A stretch of 64,000 bases of DNA from Limonium bicolor (lineage: Eukaryota; Streptophyta; Magnoliopsida; Caryophyllales; Plumbaginaceae). The notes beneath the pieces were generated by a model. It was not told the DNA's origin, made no database searches, and saw only the letters and a program-made list of their open reading frames with translations. Shown here in pieces: positions 50,011 through 59,009 of this stretch (positions within the stretch are counted from its first letter, which is position 1; each line of letters starts with the position of its first letter). The DNA is taken from NCBI GenBank assembly GCA_023374045.1, contig CM041783.1, positions 126,419,503 through 126,483,502 on the forward strand, given 5' to 3'. The translations under genes were made by a program, and so were the position numbers.

Positions 50011-50269
50011 GTCCGTGGGTGGTCCGGGATCCCGGACCTATGGTCCGGGACCACGGACGGGTTGTCCGTGGCCACGGACACCCACGGACGGCGGCGGGAT
50101 TTTAAAATTTTAAAAATTTAGGTTTTGTTAAACTATGTCCGGGCCTACGGACATCCTGTCCGTGGCCCCGGACTTTTCAAATTTTTGTTTTCTGTTTAAT
50201 TCGACTTTTATTTTCACATAGATTAGCTAGGGTCCGTGGTTACGGACATTAGGTCCGTGGCAACGGACG
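50011..50269 (+). repeat. Mid-LTR dyad array of TR-GAG (5' copy)
   Basis: Clusters at 50011-50090, 50136-50172 and 50231-50269 are built from GTCCGTGG/CCACGGAC, GGTCCGGGATCCCGGACC and GTCCGGGCC...GGCCCCGGAC arms. Spacing is about 95 bp, looser than in the other families. The 3' copy is at 56807-57064. Confidence 0.88.
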
Positions 50270-50699
50270 GAAACAAAATTTGACCTAATTCTGCCTCCGA
50301 AACCCTAGTTTAGGTAATTTCAACTTTCACTTTTATTTTCAGTAAAAAAATGCTAAAAAACAAAAAAAACAGAAGCTCGCGCACTTAGGTTAAAACGACT
50401 CGTAATAAGCCGTAATTAAACTAAGTAGAGGAAAACGACTTCTAGGGGTAATGAAAGTAATTGAACCCTAATTAAGTCGAATATCAAGCCCCCGAACCCG
50501 AACTCTACCTTTCCTAATTTACCCTAGGTAAAAATTAGGTGGCGACTCACAATAGGTTCCAGTGAGCTAGCATAGGATTTAATAATTATTGTTATATGAC
50601 ATAGTTATTAATCTTAGGCTATAAGTGGACCTAAAACCCGATTAGATCCCAATCAAGTTAATCCACATAGGATAGGGTTTAAAATCGAGGCTCACAGAC

Positions 50700-50717
50700 T
50701 GGCGACTCTGCTGGGGA
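50700..50717 (+). other. TR-GAG primer-binding site
   Basis: TGGCGACTCTGCTGGGGA, three bases after the LTR; complementary to the 3' part of a tRNA-Arg (from memory of Ogre elements). It differs from the Met-type site of all other elements here. Confidence 0.8.
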
Positions 50718-51903
50718 CAAACTCTTAATATTAACTTGATTAATTTTAAGAAAGAGGGCTTAACTCGAAAAATGTTTATTTATGGCTTTATTTGTTTACT
50801 TTGGTGCGCACTTTAATTTTCTGCACCTTTGCATCATATGAGAGCGAGGGTCCACACAAACCAATTTCACCCCGGGACCCGTTTGAGGGTCCCCTGTCAG
50901 GGACTCACACCTTTTAGGTGATGTGAATAAGCGGGGGAAAAGAGGAGGATGTCGTCTAACCACATCCCCTTAATACCTGGGCTTTAGCCCCAAGCGTTTT
51001 CCTGGCAGTGTCCTTACCTAGCCCATTGTTTGGTCAGTCAAAGACCCGTCCGTAGACGCACACCTTCAGGTGATGTGAAAAAAGTGGGGAAGCCCAAAGA
51101 GAATAGCGTGAAAGCCCTATTCCTTTGTGGTGACCTGGGCCCATGCCCCAAGCACCTCTCCGGATCGATCCATACCCGGTTTGGTTTAAGCGTCTAGTGA
51201 GGACATGTTGAATTTGTGTGGGCTTTGTCTGCTTGTATGATCGGCCCACTACCCGGCCTAGAGATTGATAGGAACTTCTCCTACGTCAACCTAGCCCAAC
51301 CCGAATCGGTAGCACTATTTGTTTGCGGCCCAGAGGCCCTGTTTGGTTTAACTTGTGAGTCGTTCGGGCTTCGGCCAAAAGCCTAGACTTAGGTGATTTC
51401 TCTTCTGGCCCAATTTGAATTATCCAATTATTTATAGGCCCATAAAAAAGAAATTCACCTGAACTTTAAATTACTCACAAGTCCTTTTCGGCTTCGCAAC
51501 CATCTTCTTTGGCCCAAAGAAAGTTAGGCCCATTTGTGATTTAGGGACCATTCCAGCCCATGTGCCTCACTTCAGGCCCAAACACATTCCGGCCCAAGGG
51601 CTCATTCTGGTCTAGGTAGACTTCTTATCATGACCCTAACCCAAAACCCTAGGTCTAGGTGTCACCTCGCAGGCCCAATCAAAGCCATCTGTTTAGATTT
51701 CAGTCCAAATTCCAGTTCACAGTCTGAAAGATACTCCAGCTCAAACACCTCACTTTCTGGGTATCCTGGCCCACTTGCTTTCAGCCTAAGTCTGTTTCGA
51801 TCTATCTTGTGAAGCGTCATGTTTCAGCCCACTTCCTTTTGTTAGCTAATAATGGACACCTTGGACACAGGTAGACTCAAGTCCTAAGTGCGGTCCAATC
51901 GAC
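50718..51903 (+). other. TR-GAG 5' untranslated region with GGCCCA array
   Basis: No coding signal. Ten exact GGCCCA hexamers on the plus strand between 51243 and 51773 (51243, 51328, 51407, 51438, 51511, 51528, 51575, 51591, 51672, 51768), plus several AGCCCA. GGCCCA/TGGGCC is a known plant promoter motif (TCP/site II). Confidence 0.7.
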
Positions 51904-52551
51904 ATGGAAGCCCAGCTCACAATTTTGGAACAAAAGCACATGGCCACCATTGAAGCCATGGAACAGAGGCATAGTGCTGCCATGGACGCCGTGGAATCTA
52001 ACTACGTTGCTGTTATCAAAGAGTTGAAAGAAAAGGCTCTTTCCCTCGAGTCCGAACGTCAAGCCCGGGATGAGTTAGTGGACAGGCTTCTCAACACCCT
52101 TTATGACTGCATTGAAGTTGGCTCTGTTAGGGTCCGAGGATCAAAGGGGAATGTCAAAGAAATTGCTACGGAACTCAGGAAAGTGATTGGGCAACCGGGA
52201 GCAGCAACTTGCATCCAAAGCTGCACTCGCAAGAGAACCAGGCGACATGAGGAAGTCAGTGATCAACAGTCAAGAGGACCTGGTTGGAGCATTGGGACAG
52301 TAGAACCACCCCGACGGAATTCTCGACAGAGAGAGTTTACAGACATCGGTCGAACACCAAGACAAGCACTTGAAGAGCTTCGAGGAAGATATCCGATGCA
52401 ACCGCTCACCCTAAGGCCAGGAACTACTCATTTGGGGAAGGATCTTAATCAATTTTGTCACTTCCACCAGCTGCCCGGTCACGACACTGACCACTGCAGG
52501 GCCCTACAACACAGAATCCAGGATTTAATTGACCAAGGGCTCCAATTCTAA
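51904..52551 (+). CDS. gag: Gag-like protein of the TR-GAG element
   Basis: 215 codons, intact, from ATG (preceded by ATCGAC) to TAA. Residues 1-75 are rich in Glu, Lys, Ala and Leu in coiled-coil-like heptads (EAQLTILEQKHMATIEAMEQ). A basic patch (RKRTRRHEE) lies near residue 110. The C-terminus has a CHHC knuckle: Cys185-x2-His188-x4-His193-x4-Cys198, followed by ALQHRIQDLIDQG. That tail is typical of Tat/Ogre and related plant gags. It lacks the full gag core, so it is short for a gag and may be a remnant that still binds element RNA. Purifying selection cannot be judged from one copy. The family call is good; function is inferred. Confidence 0.82.
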   Translation: MEAQLTILEQKHMATIEAMEQRHSAAMDAVESNYVAVIKELKEKALSLESERQARDELVDRLLNTLYDCIEVGSVRVRGSKGNVKEIATELRKVIGQPGAATCIQSCTRKRTRRHEEVSDQQSRGPGWSIGTVEPPRRNSRQREFTDIGRTPRQALEELRGRYPMQPLTLRPGTTHLGKDLNQFCHFHQLPGHDTDHCRALQHRIQDLIDQGLQF

Positions 52552-54057
52552 GAACATGGTGGAGAGCGCAGAGCACGCGTGCCCAAGCATCATCAAAAAT
52601 GTTGCATTTCTTTTCTTGATTAGTTGTCTTTCAACTTTTGTAGTAGTTAGTTCCCTTGACCATTTTCGGTAGTTTTCCTGAGTTTGTAATTTCCAACATT
52701 ATTCTTCTTGTTGAATAAAACATAGTTCCATTTTCATAATCTTTGTGCAAAGCATTATTCATTAATTCGAAAAACCGAAAAAAGAGCACTCACGTTTTTC
52801 AAGGATCACGAAGTAATCATTTTCTGACTATGCAATGGAATACAAAGACTTACATTTTGTTTCTGAAAATCTGAACATGCCTAACCAAACACTGCAACTC
52901 ACAACCCACAAAGAGGTTCAAGGTCCACTTCTATTGAATTGTTGTCGCAAACCCCAAAATCAATACTAGGGGCAATCTAAGTTTAAGTTCGTCATCTTTT
53001 ATCTTTTGTTTAAATGTGCGAACGAGTTTCGGAGTGAAAATCTCGCGAGAATGTCTTGAGTGGAAAAACCATGAGCGAACGAGCGTGTCACTTTTACGCG
53101 ACTCCGGTGAGACCACATTCAAAGGTGAGGTAAACGGCGTAACTCCGACCGAAGGAGATAATTTGTAGATTTACACTTAGACCTGCGAAAAGTAACAAAG
53201 AAAGGATACACAACTGTTAGGGATGACGAAGCACCTAGGTACAGCACCACACATCCAAAAGCTTGTGAACCCTGACATCACACCCTAGGCACCCCCGCTG
53301 AGCTTTTGATATATGACCTCTTTTACAACACTATAAACTCCACAGAATAAGCCAGCCAATGGTGAATACCCGACCCGGTGACCAAAGGATGCAAGGAGCC
53401 CGACTTCCGAACAGCAACTTCACAAGTCCAAAGAAGCAGAACTGCTACCAGCATGACGGAGTGATCCGCAAATGGCCCCAAAGTGGCACAGGATCCAAAT
53501 GCGCTAACATCAAAAACAGCTCTCAATGTTCAAAACCGGGAAACACAAGAACCCCGGAGGAAAAGAGATTCAAAGAAAGGCAAACCTGGAAAGCCTCGAA
53601 GTAATCCAAAATCAGTAGAAAGAGAGAAGGCGCAAGGAACAACCCAAAAGTTCTAAGTTCCAAGCTCATAAGCGAAGTCATCACGAAGTAGCCAAACGAC
53701 TTCAAGGCAAAGAAGACAAGTCCGAGAGAAGGTGGAAGTTGCAGCTTTGGTCACCCATTTAAGCTCCACATACCTCAAATATCCCTCCATGATCCTGTTG
53801 TCATTCATCACACCCTATGGCCATGTTATAAGCTTTAAAGACTTCCGACTTGATAGTTGTGTGTCTAATCACGTGAAAGTAACAGATTGAATGCGTAAAT
53901 TCAACAAATATCGAATTCAATGGTCTAGAAGTTGTGACCGTAGGTGAGGAACGAGTGCAAACACCAAACACGCCGAGTGTAGGTTAGGAGGCACCACGTA
54001 AAAACATAAGCCTTGACCCTGTGAGGACGAGACTCGTTCGCACGTTTAATAAAAGGA

Positions 54058-54158
54058 AATACTGGGGGCAATCGATCGTTCCGATCGATTGCCATGAACT
54101 CTAGCTCAGATTGTCTTAAGGGAAAATACTGGGGGCAATTGTTGGTTCCAACAATTGC
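54058..54158 (+). other. Two paralogous hairpins with exchanged stems
   Basis: Both start AAATACTGGGGGCAAT or AATACTGGGGGCAAT. Hairpin 1: GCAATCGATC, loop GTTCC, GATCGATTGC (54068-54092). Hairpin 2: GCAATTGTTG, loop GTTC, CAACAATTGC (54135-54158). The outer CAAT/ATTG pairs and loop are shared; the five inner pairs differ completely, yet both stems are perfect. They lie 67 bp apart. The upstream ACTGGGGGCAAT resembles the element's own purine tract. Confidence 0.85.
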
Positions 54159-54209
54159 TATGACAACACCAATTGGAACCCAAAGCTTAAACGTCACCAC
54201 CACCATTCC

Positions 54210-54310
54210 ACCACAGGCCCACATAAGCCCTTACCTCCACACCACCACTACACAGGCCCACAAAAGCCCTTACCTGCACATCAAACACCACAGGCCCACA
54301 TAAGCCCCTA
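54210..54310 (+). repeat. GGCCCACA(T/A)AAGCCC tandem repeat, 3 copies
   Basis: ACAGGCCCACATAAGCCC starts at about 54214, with further copies near 54252 and 54290, separated by CCTTACCTNCACA-rich spacer. Confidence 0.8.
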
Positions 54311-54754
54311 CTTTACATCATACACTATACCCCACCGATGGCATGTTCATCTCCTAGGAGATAAATTACAAGTCCGAAATCTATGGTCAGGAAATGATAA
54401 TTTCACCTTCCTTTTCAGTAAACAGAATTTTCTTCAAACACTGCCACGTTTGGCACCTTTTCCAACAAGTTCCTGTTTTGGACGAGTATCTTTCATATAT
54501 TTTGATTGTGTACATCTTATCATCATTGCCATGTTTGGCACTCCAGTGATCAGTTTTTACCATGTGCACGAGACCATTATCCTCCTAACTTATTTTGAGT
54601 TCGAGACCCAAAATCGGTGCAAGGCCCCGCAGATTCCTCTTTCAGTGCGAGACCCAGCATCTTCATTCAGTACGAGACCAAGAATCAGTGTGAGATCCAG
54701 CTTTTCCTTCATCCATTTAGTACGAGACTTCAGTGCGAGACCCGTCATCTTCTT

Positions 54755-55005
54755 CAGTGCGAGACCGAGCGTCATCATCCAGTGCGAGACCAGTACGAGA
54801 CCTAGTATCATCTTCCGTGCGAGACCCATCATCTTCTTCAGTGCGAGACCGAGCGTCATCATCCAGTGCGAGACCAGTACGAGACCTAGTATCATCTTCC
54901 GTGCGAGACCCATCATCTTCTTCAGTGCGAGACCGAGCGTCATCATCCAGTGCGAGACCGACGTACGAGACCTAGTATCATCTTCAGTGCGAGGTAGAGC
55001 GTGAT
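54755..55005. repeat. 84-bp tandem repeat, 3 copies, made of CAGTGCGAGACC subunits
   Basis: CAGTGCGAGACCGAGCGTCA starts at 54755, 54839 and 54923. Each 84-bp unit contains three AGTGCGAGACC-like subunits. As 84 is a multiple of three, frames stay open on both strands (54450-55004 plus, 54590-55084 minus); I treat these as by-products. Diverged subunits extend upstream to about 54610. Confidence 0.92.
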
Positions 55006-55263
55006 CTAAGTTGGCGGGGCAGAGGCAATAAGTCCCCATCTTCATGTCAACTTCTTGGGAGAAACAACTAGTGGGCAGTGGCAATAAGTCCCCTTGGTAA
55101 TCTAGAAGTTATCCCAGCACCCCAGTTGGTGGGCAGAGGCAATTAGTCCCCATAGTATACCAACCAGGAGCATTGGAGCGGGTTTCGGTCCCCAGAAGCA
55201 TCCGAGCATCATCATCATATCATATCATCTTCTTCTGCATGACATCTACATTTGCATTACAGG

Positions 55264-55620
55264 TTCCCGACACCTTAGAATGTTCGGCATACTTCATTTC
55301 ATTTTAGGTGGTCAACGCCTTAGAATAGCTTGACATCATCTCATTCGTTATAGGTAGTCAACGCCTTAGAATAGCTTGACATCATCTCATTCGTTATAGG
55401 TAGTCAACGCCTCAGAATAGCTTGACATCATCTCATTCGTTATAGGTAGTCAACGCCTTAGAATAGCTTGACATCATATCATCCTTATAGGTAGTCGGCG
55501 CCTTAGAATAGTCTGACATTACTTCATTTTTACCTTTAGGTGGCCGACGCCTTAGAATCGCTCGACATCCTTCCACTTTACTCATAGGTAGTCAGCGCCT
55601 TAGAACAGCTCGACACAACT
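55264..55620. repeat. 46-bp tandem repeat, about 7 copies
   Basis: GGTAGTCAACGCCTTAGAAT-type units, with the GTCAACGC core at 55311, 55357, 55403, 55449 and variants at 55494, 55542 and 55591. The central copies are nearly identical, the outer ones diverged. Confidence 0.92.
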
Positions 55621-55718
55621 TGTTGGATTTCAATTGCACGAGGGGTCTTTTAAGATCCAAAATTTTGGGGTATCACTCAAGCATCAACTAGCCTTTTCAT
55701 TTCCATTACAAAGTCTAG

Positions 55719-55734
55719 TTGACGGGGGGCAATC
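55719..55734 (+). other. TR-GAG 3' polypurine tract
   Basis: TTGACGGGGGGCAATC directly before the 3' LTR start TGTTATACCC. Confidence 0.9.
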
Positions 55735-57489
55735 TGTTATACCCAAAATTCCAACCCCCCCGGAGGAGAGTCTCTACTAATAGGCTAGTAGCAAGGGTTC
55801 CCAGATCGATCGGCACATTTCAGAGTGCTAGGGACAGCTTAGTCATCTCCAGGGGCATTTTCGTAATTTTTCAAGGCTCCTAAGCCCCCTATGGGCTTTC
55901 TCTCTCCTCCAAATAAGGGTCAAATCAACTTGAAATGCTTTGATATTTAACCCATGATAGAGGATGACATCTTAAGCATAATGGCGTTGGAATTTTGATT
56001 TTTCGAATTTCCAATAATTTTCTAGCAATTTCTGATTGAATCTGACGAGAAATTGAATTTAAAAATATTCCAATATCCAAAAAATTCGATCTCACTTTAG
56101 AAAAATCAGAAATATCATCCTTTACCCATGTGTAAAATTTTATAATCAAATTCCTTTTGGAAGCCCTTGAGCTAAAACGTCGGTAAATCTCAGTTTTTAC
56201 CGGATTTTTCTATCTTTAAGGAAGCCTATATAAGGAACCTTACCCCATGATCAAATCAGAACCTCAAGAACCCTAGACTCTCAAAGAAGGCAGCCGTCTC
56301 TCTCTCTCCACGTTTTGAACCCCAGAGCCACGATCAAACACCGAAATCTCACCAAAATCAACACCAAAACACATTTTTCAACACCCACAACATCATCCAT
56401 CATCAAACCCCCACCAAAACAGCACCAAAACGTGAAGAACATCAAGAACAACAAGGAGTCAGAAGCTGGGTTCGAAGTTCTTCTGGATCCGCCATCAACG
56501 AGGCCTCCGAAGAATCCCGACGTGAAGAATCCTCCTAAATTCGAAGGTAAAACAGGTTGCAATTCTACTTTTCTAACTCCCACGACCTTATTAACTCTCT
56601 GTCAAATTTTGGGTTCAAACTAATCTTTTTACGCCTCTGTATTGCTAATTACTTTTGTTTCTGCCTTGTTACTTGTTCGCCAAGTTTCGTACATAATTCG
56701 ACTTCAAACTGCAATCTTTCAATTACTAACGAATTGCACACCTTTCAGGCTACACGTGCATAAATTTTGAGCCGAAAACACCTTCGGGAACCACCATAAA
56801 ACCCCTGTCCGTGGGTGGTCCGGGATCCCGGACCAGGTCCGGGACCACGGACGGGTTGTCCGTGGCCACGGACACCCACGGACGGCGGCGGGATTTTAAA
56901 ATTTTAAAAATTTAGGTTTTGTTAAACTATGTCCGGGCCTACGGACATCCTGTCCGTGGCCCCGGACTTTTCAAATTTTTGTTTTCTGTTTAATTCGACT
57001 TTTATTTTCACATAGATTAGCTAGGGTCCGTGGTTACGGACATTAGGTCCGTGGCAACGGACGGAAACAAAATTTGACCTAATTCTGCCTTCGAAACCCT
57101 AGTTTAGGTAATTCAACTTTCACTTTTATTTTCAGTAAAAAATGCTAAAAAACAAAAAAAACAGAAGCTCGCGCACTTAGGTTAAAACGACTCGTAATAA
57201 GCCGTAATTAAACTAAGTAGAGGAAAAACGACTTCTAGGGGTAATGAAAGTAATTGAACCCTAATTAAGTCGAATATCAAGCCCCCGAACCCGAACTCTA
57301 CCTTTCCTAATTTACCCTAGGTAAAAATTAGGTGGCGACTCACAATAGGTTCCAGTGAGCTAGCATAGGATTTAATAATTATTGTTATATGACATAGTTA
57401 TTAATCTTAGGCTATAAGTGGACCTAAAACCCGATTAGATCCCAATCAAGTTAATCCACATAGGATAGGGTTTAAAATCGAGGCTCACA
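55735..57489 (+). repeat. TR-GAG 3' LTR
   Basis: 1755 bp, near-identical to 48939-50696; followed by TSD CCGTG. A 2-bp difference in the loop of the first dyad (GGACCTATGGTCC versus GGACCAGGTCC) leaves the arms intact. Confidence 0.97.
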
Positions 57490-57494
57490 CCGTG

Positions 57495-58582
57495 CTGGGA
57501 TGATTGCTTCGATTCAGGTCCAGTCTACTTTGATTGAGCGGATCAGAGAGGGTCAGAAGGCTGATGCTGAGTTTGTGTAAGATCAGAGAAGTTGTCAGAT
57601 GATCAGGAGTCAGAGTTTTCTGTGTCCAGCGATGACTGTCTATGCTTCAGGGGCAGAGTTTGTGTGCCTAGTGGAGGCGACCTTAGGCGAGAGATTATGC
57701 AGGAGGCTCATGGAGCTCCTTATTCTGTGCACCCGGGAGGGGTGAAGATGTACCGGGACCTCAGAGAGTCCTTTTGGTGGGCGAATATGAAGAGGGAGAT
57801 TTCTGATTTTGTGGCTCGTTGCCAAACCTGTCAGCAGGTGAAGGCTGAGCATCAGCGACCTGCGGGTCTTCTGCAGCCTCTTCCCGTTCCTGAGTGGAAA
57901 TGGGAGAGTGTTGGCATGGATTTTATTGTGGGGTTGCCTAGGACATCTTCGGGGTACGACGCGCTATGGGTGATTGTGGACCGGTTGACGAAGTCAGCTC
58001 ATTTCTTGCCTGTGAGGAAGACCTTCAGCCTTGAGCGCCTGGCTCGGCTGTTATATTGATGAGATTGTGAGGTTGCACGGTGTGCCGGCGACGGTCGTTT
58101 CGGACAGAGATCCGAGATTTGTATCTCGCTTCTGGCGGAGCCTGCATAAGGCGTTAGGGACGAATTTGGCTTTTAGTTCGGCTTATCATCCTCAGACCGA
58201 TGGGCAGACGGAGAGGACGAATCAGATTTTGGAAGACATGTTGAGGGCTTGTGTGCTCGACTTCGGGGGCAGCTGGGATCAGCATGTGACATTGATTGAG
58301 TTCGCCTACAATAATAGTTTCCAATCGAGCATTGGGATGGCTCCATATGAGGCGTTGTATGGTAGGCGCTGTAGATCTCCTATTTGTTGGGATGACCTGC
58401 GGGAGAGGGCGATTGTAGGTCCTGAGTTGGTGCAGGGAGCTGTGGACAAAGTTAGGACTATCAGGGAGCGTTTGTTGGTTGCCCAGAGCCGGCAGAAGAG
58501 TTATGCAGATCAGAGACGCCGTCCGCTTGAGTTTCAGGTGGGAGACCACGTGTATCTAAGATCTCTCCAGTTCGGGGTGTAG
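57495..58582 (+). pseudogene. pol: Tekay integrase
   Basis: Resumes pol after TR-GAG. Linker AGMIASIQVQ hits a stop at 57578, then a frame change. The zinc-binding H2C2 domain has HGAPYSVHPGG and CQTCQQ (57705-57840). The catalytic core has GMDFIVGLP (first Asp, about 57915), then a frameshift near 58050, SDRDPRF (second Asp, 58099) and [18 protein letters not shown] (Glu, about 58230). [16 protein letters not shown] and a QVGDHVYLR motif follow at about 58540. It would insert element cDNA and make 5-bp duplications, which matches the TSDs here. All three catalytic residues are present but split over two frames. Confidence 0.95.
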
Positions 58583-59009
58583 TTCGTTTTGGGAAGCGAG
58601 GCAAGCTGAGTCCTCGTTCATAGGGCCTTTGAGGTGCTTGGGGAAGGTTGGGCCGGTGGCTTACAGATTGGCATTGCCACCAGCTCTAGCAGGAGTGCAT
58701 GACGTGTTCCACGTGTCGATGCTCAGGAAGTATCTACATGATCCTTCGCATGTGATTGACTATGGTCAGCTTCGACTCAGAGATGATTTCACTTATGAGG
58801 CAGTTCCGGTTCGTATTTTAGCTCGGGATGTTCGTCGGCTTCGTAGCAAGACATTGCCTATGGTTAAGGTGCAGTGGTCGGATCAGTCCGAGCGTGAGGC
58901 GACGTGGGAGCTCGAGGAAGAGCTGCGTGCCAAGTTCCCTTCCCTTTTCGAGCAGCGAGGTATGTTGAATTTCGAGGACGAAATTCCTTTTAAGGGGGGA
59001 GTGATGTAA
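58583..59009 (+). pseudogene. pol: Tekay integrase C-terminus with chromodomain-like region
   Basis: A frameshift near 58580-58630 precedes GKVGPVAYRLALPPALAGVH and the VFHVSMLRKYLHDPSHVI motif usual in chromovirus integrases. Residues encoded by 58790-58950 (YEAVPVRILARDVRRLRS...VKVQWSDQSEREATWELEEE) are a chromodomain-like fold, which in this group steers insertion to marked chromatin. The frame runs through the purine tract and stops at TAA 59007-59009 inside the 3' LTR, as in many Tekay elements. Confidence 0.9.
58987..59004 (+). other. Tekay 3' polypurine tract
   Basis: CTTTTAAGGGGGGAGTGA ends one base before the 3' LTR; preceded by TTTCGAGGACGAAATTC. Confidence 0.95.

Larger units (their letters stand above)
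48939..50696 (+). repeat. TR-GAG 5' LTR
   Basis: TGTTATACCCAAAATTCC... to ...GAGGCTCACA. Contains a TATA box (49430), a CTCTCTCTCTC leader (49499), a dyad array (50011-50269) and AT-rich U5-like sequence. The short frame 49635-49967 is repeated in the 3' LTR and resembles no protein I know. Confidence 0.97.
52555..55734 (+). other. TR-GAG 3' non-coding region
   Basis: 3.2 kb where pol would lie in an autonomous element; none is seen. It holds a pair of hairpins (54058-54158), GGCCCACA(T/A)AAGCCC repeats (54210-54310), an 84-bp tandem repeat (54755-55005) and a 46-bp tandem repeat (55264-55620). The stretch 52560-54050 has only short frames of no known family. Confidence 0.8.
48939..57489 (+). 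mobile_element. TR-GAG: non-autonomous, gag-only LTR element (Tat/Ogre-like) nested in Tekay pol
   Basis: 8551 bp, LTRs of 1758 and 1755 bp with TG...CA ends and a perfect TSD CCGTG (48934-48938, 57490-57494). The primer site TGGCGACTCTGCTGGGGA (50700-50717) is of the tRNA-Arg type used by Ogre/Tat elements. The only recognisable gene is a short gag-like frame with a CHHC knuckle (51904-52551). No protease, RT or integrase is seen. This fits the TR-GAG class, which keeps gag but relies on others for pol. LTRs differ at roughly ten places, so this is among the youngest insertions here. Confidence 0.93.

Noticed and set aside
54450..55084. Frames of 184 and 164 codons on opposite strands
   Set aside because: They come from the 84-bp repeat, whose length is a multiple of three; the translations are simple repeats.
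54755..55620. CRISPR-like array
   Set aside because: Direct tandem repeats without unique spacers, in plant DNA, inside an LTR element.
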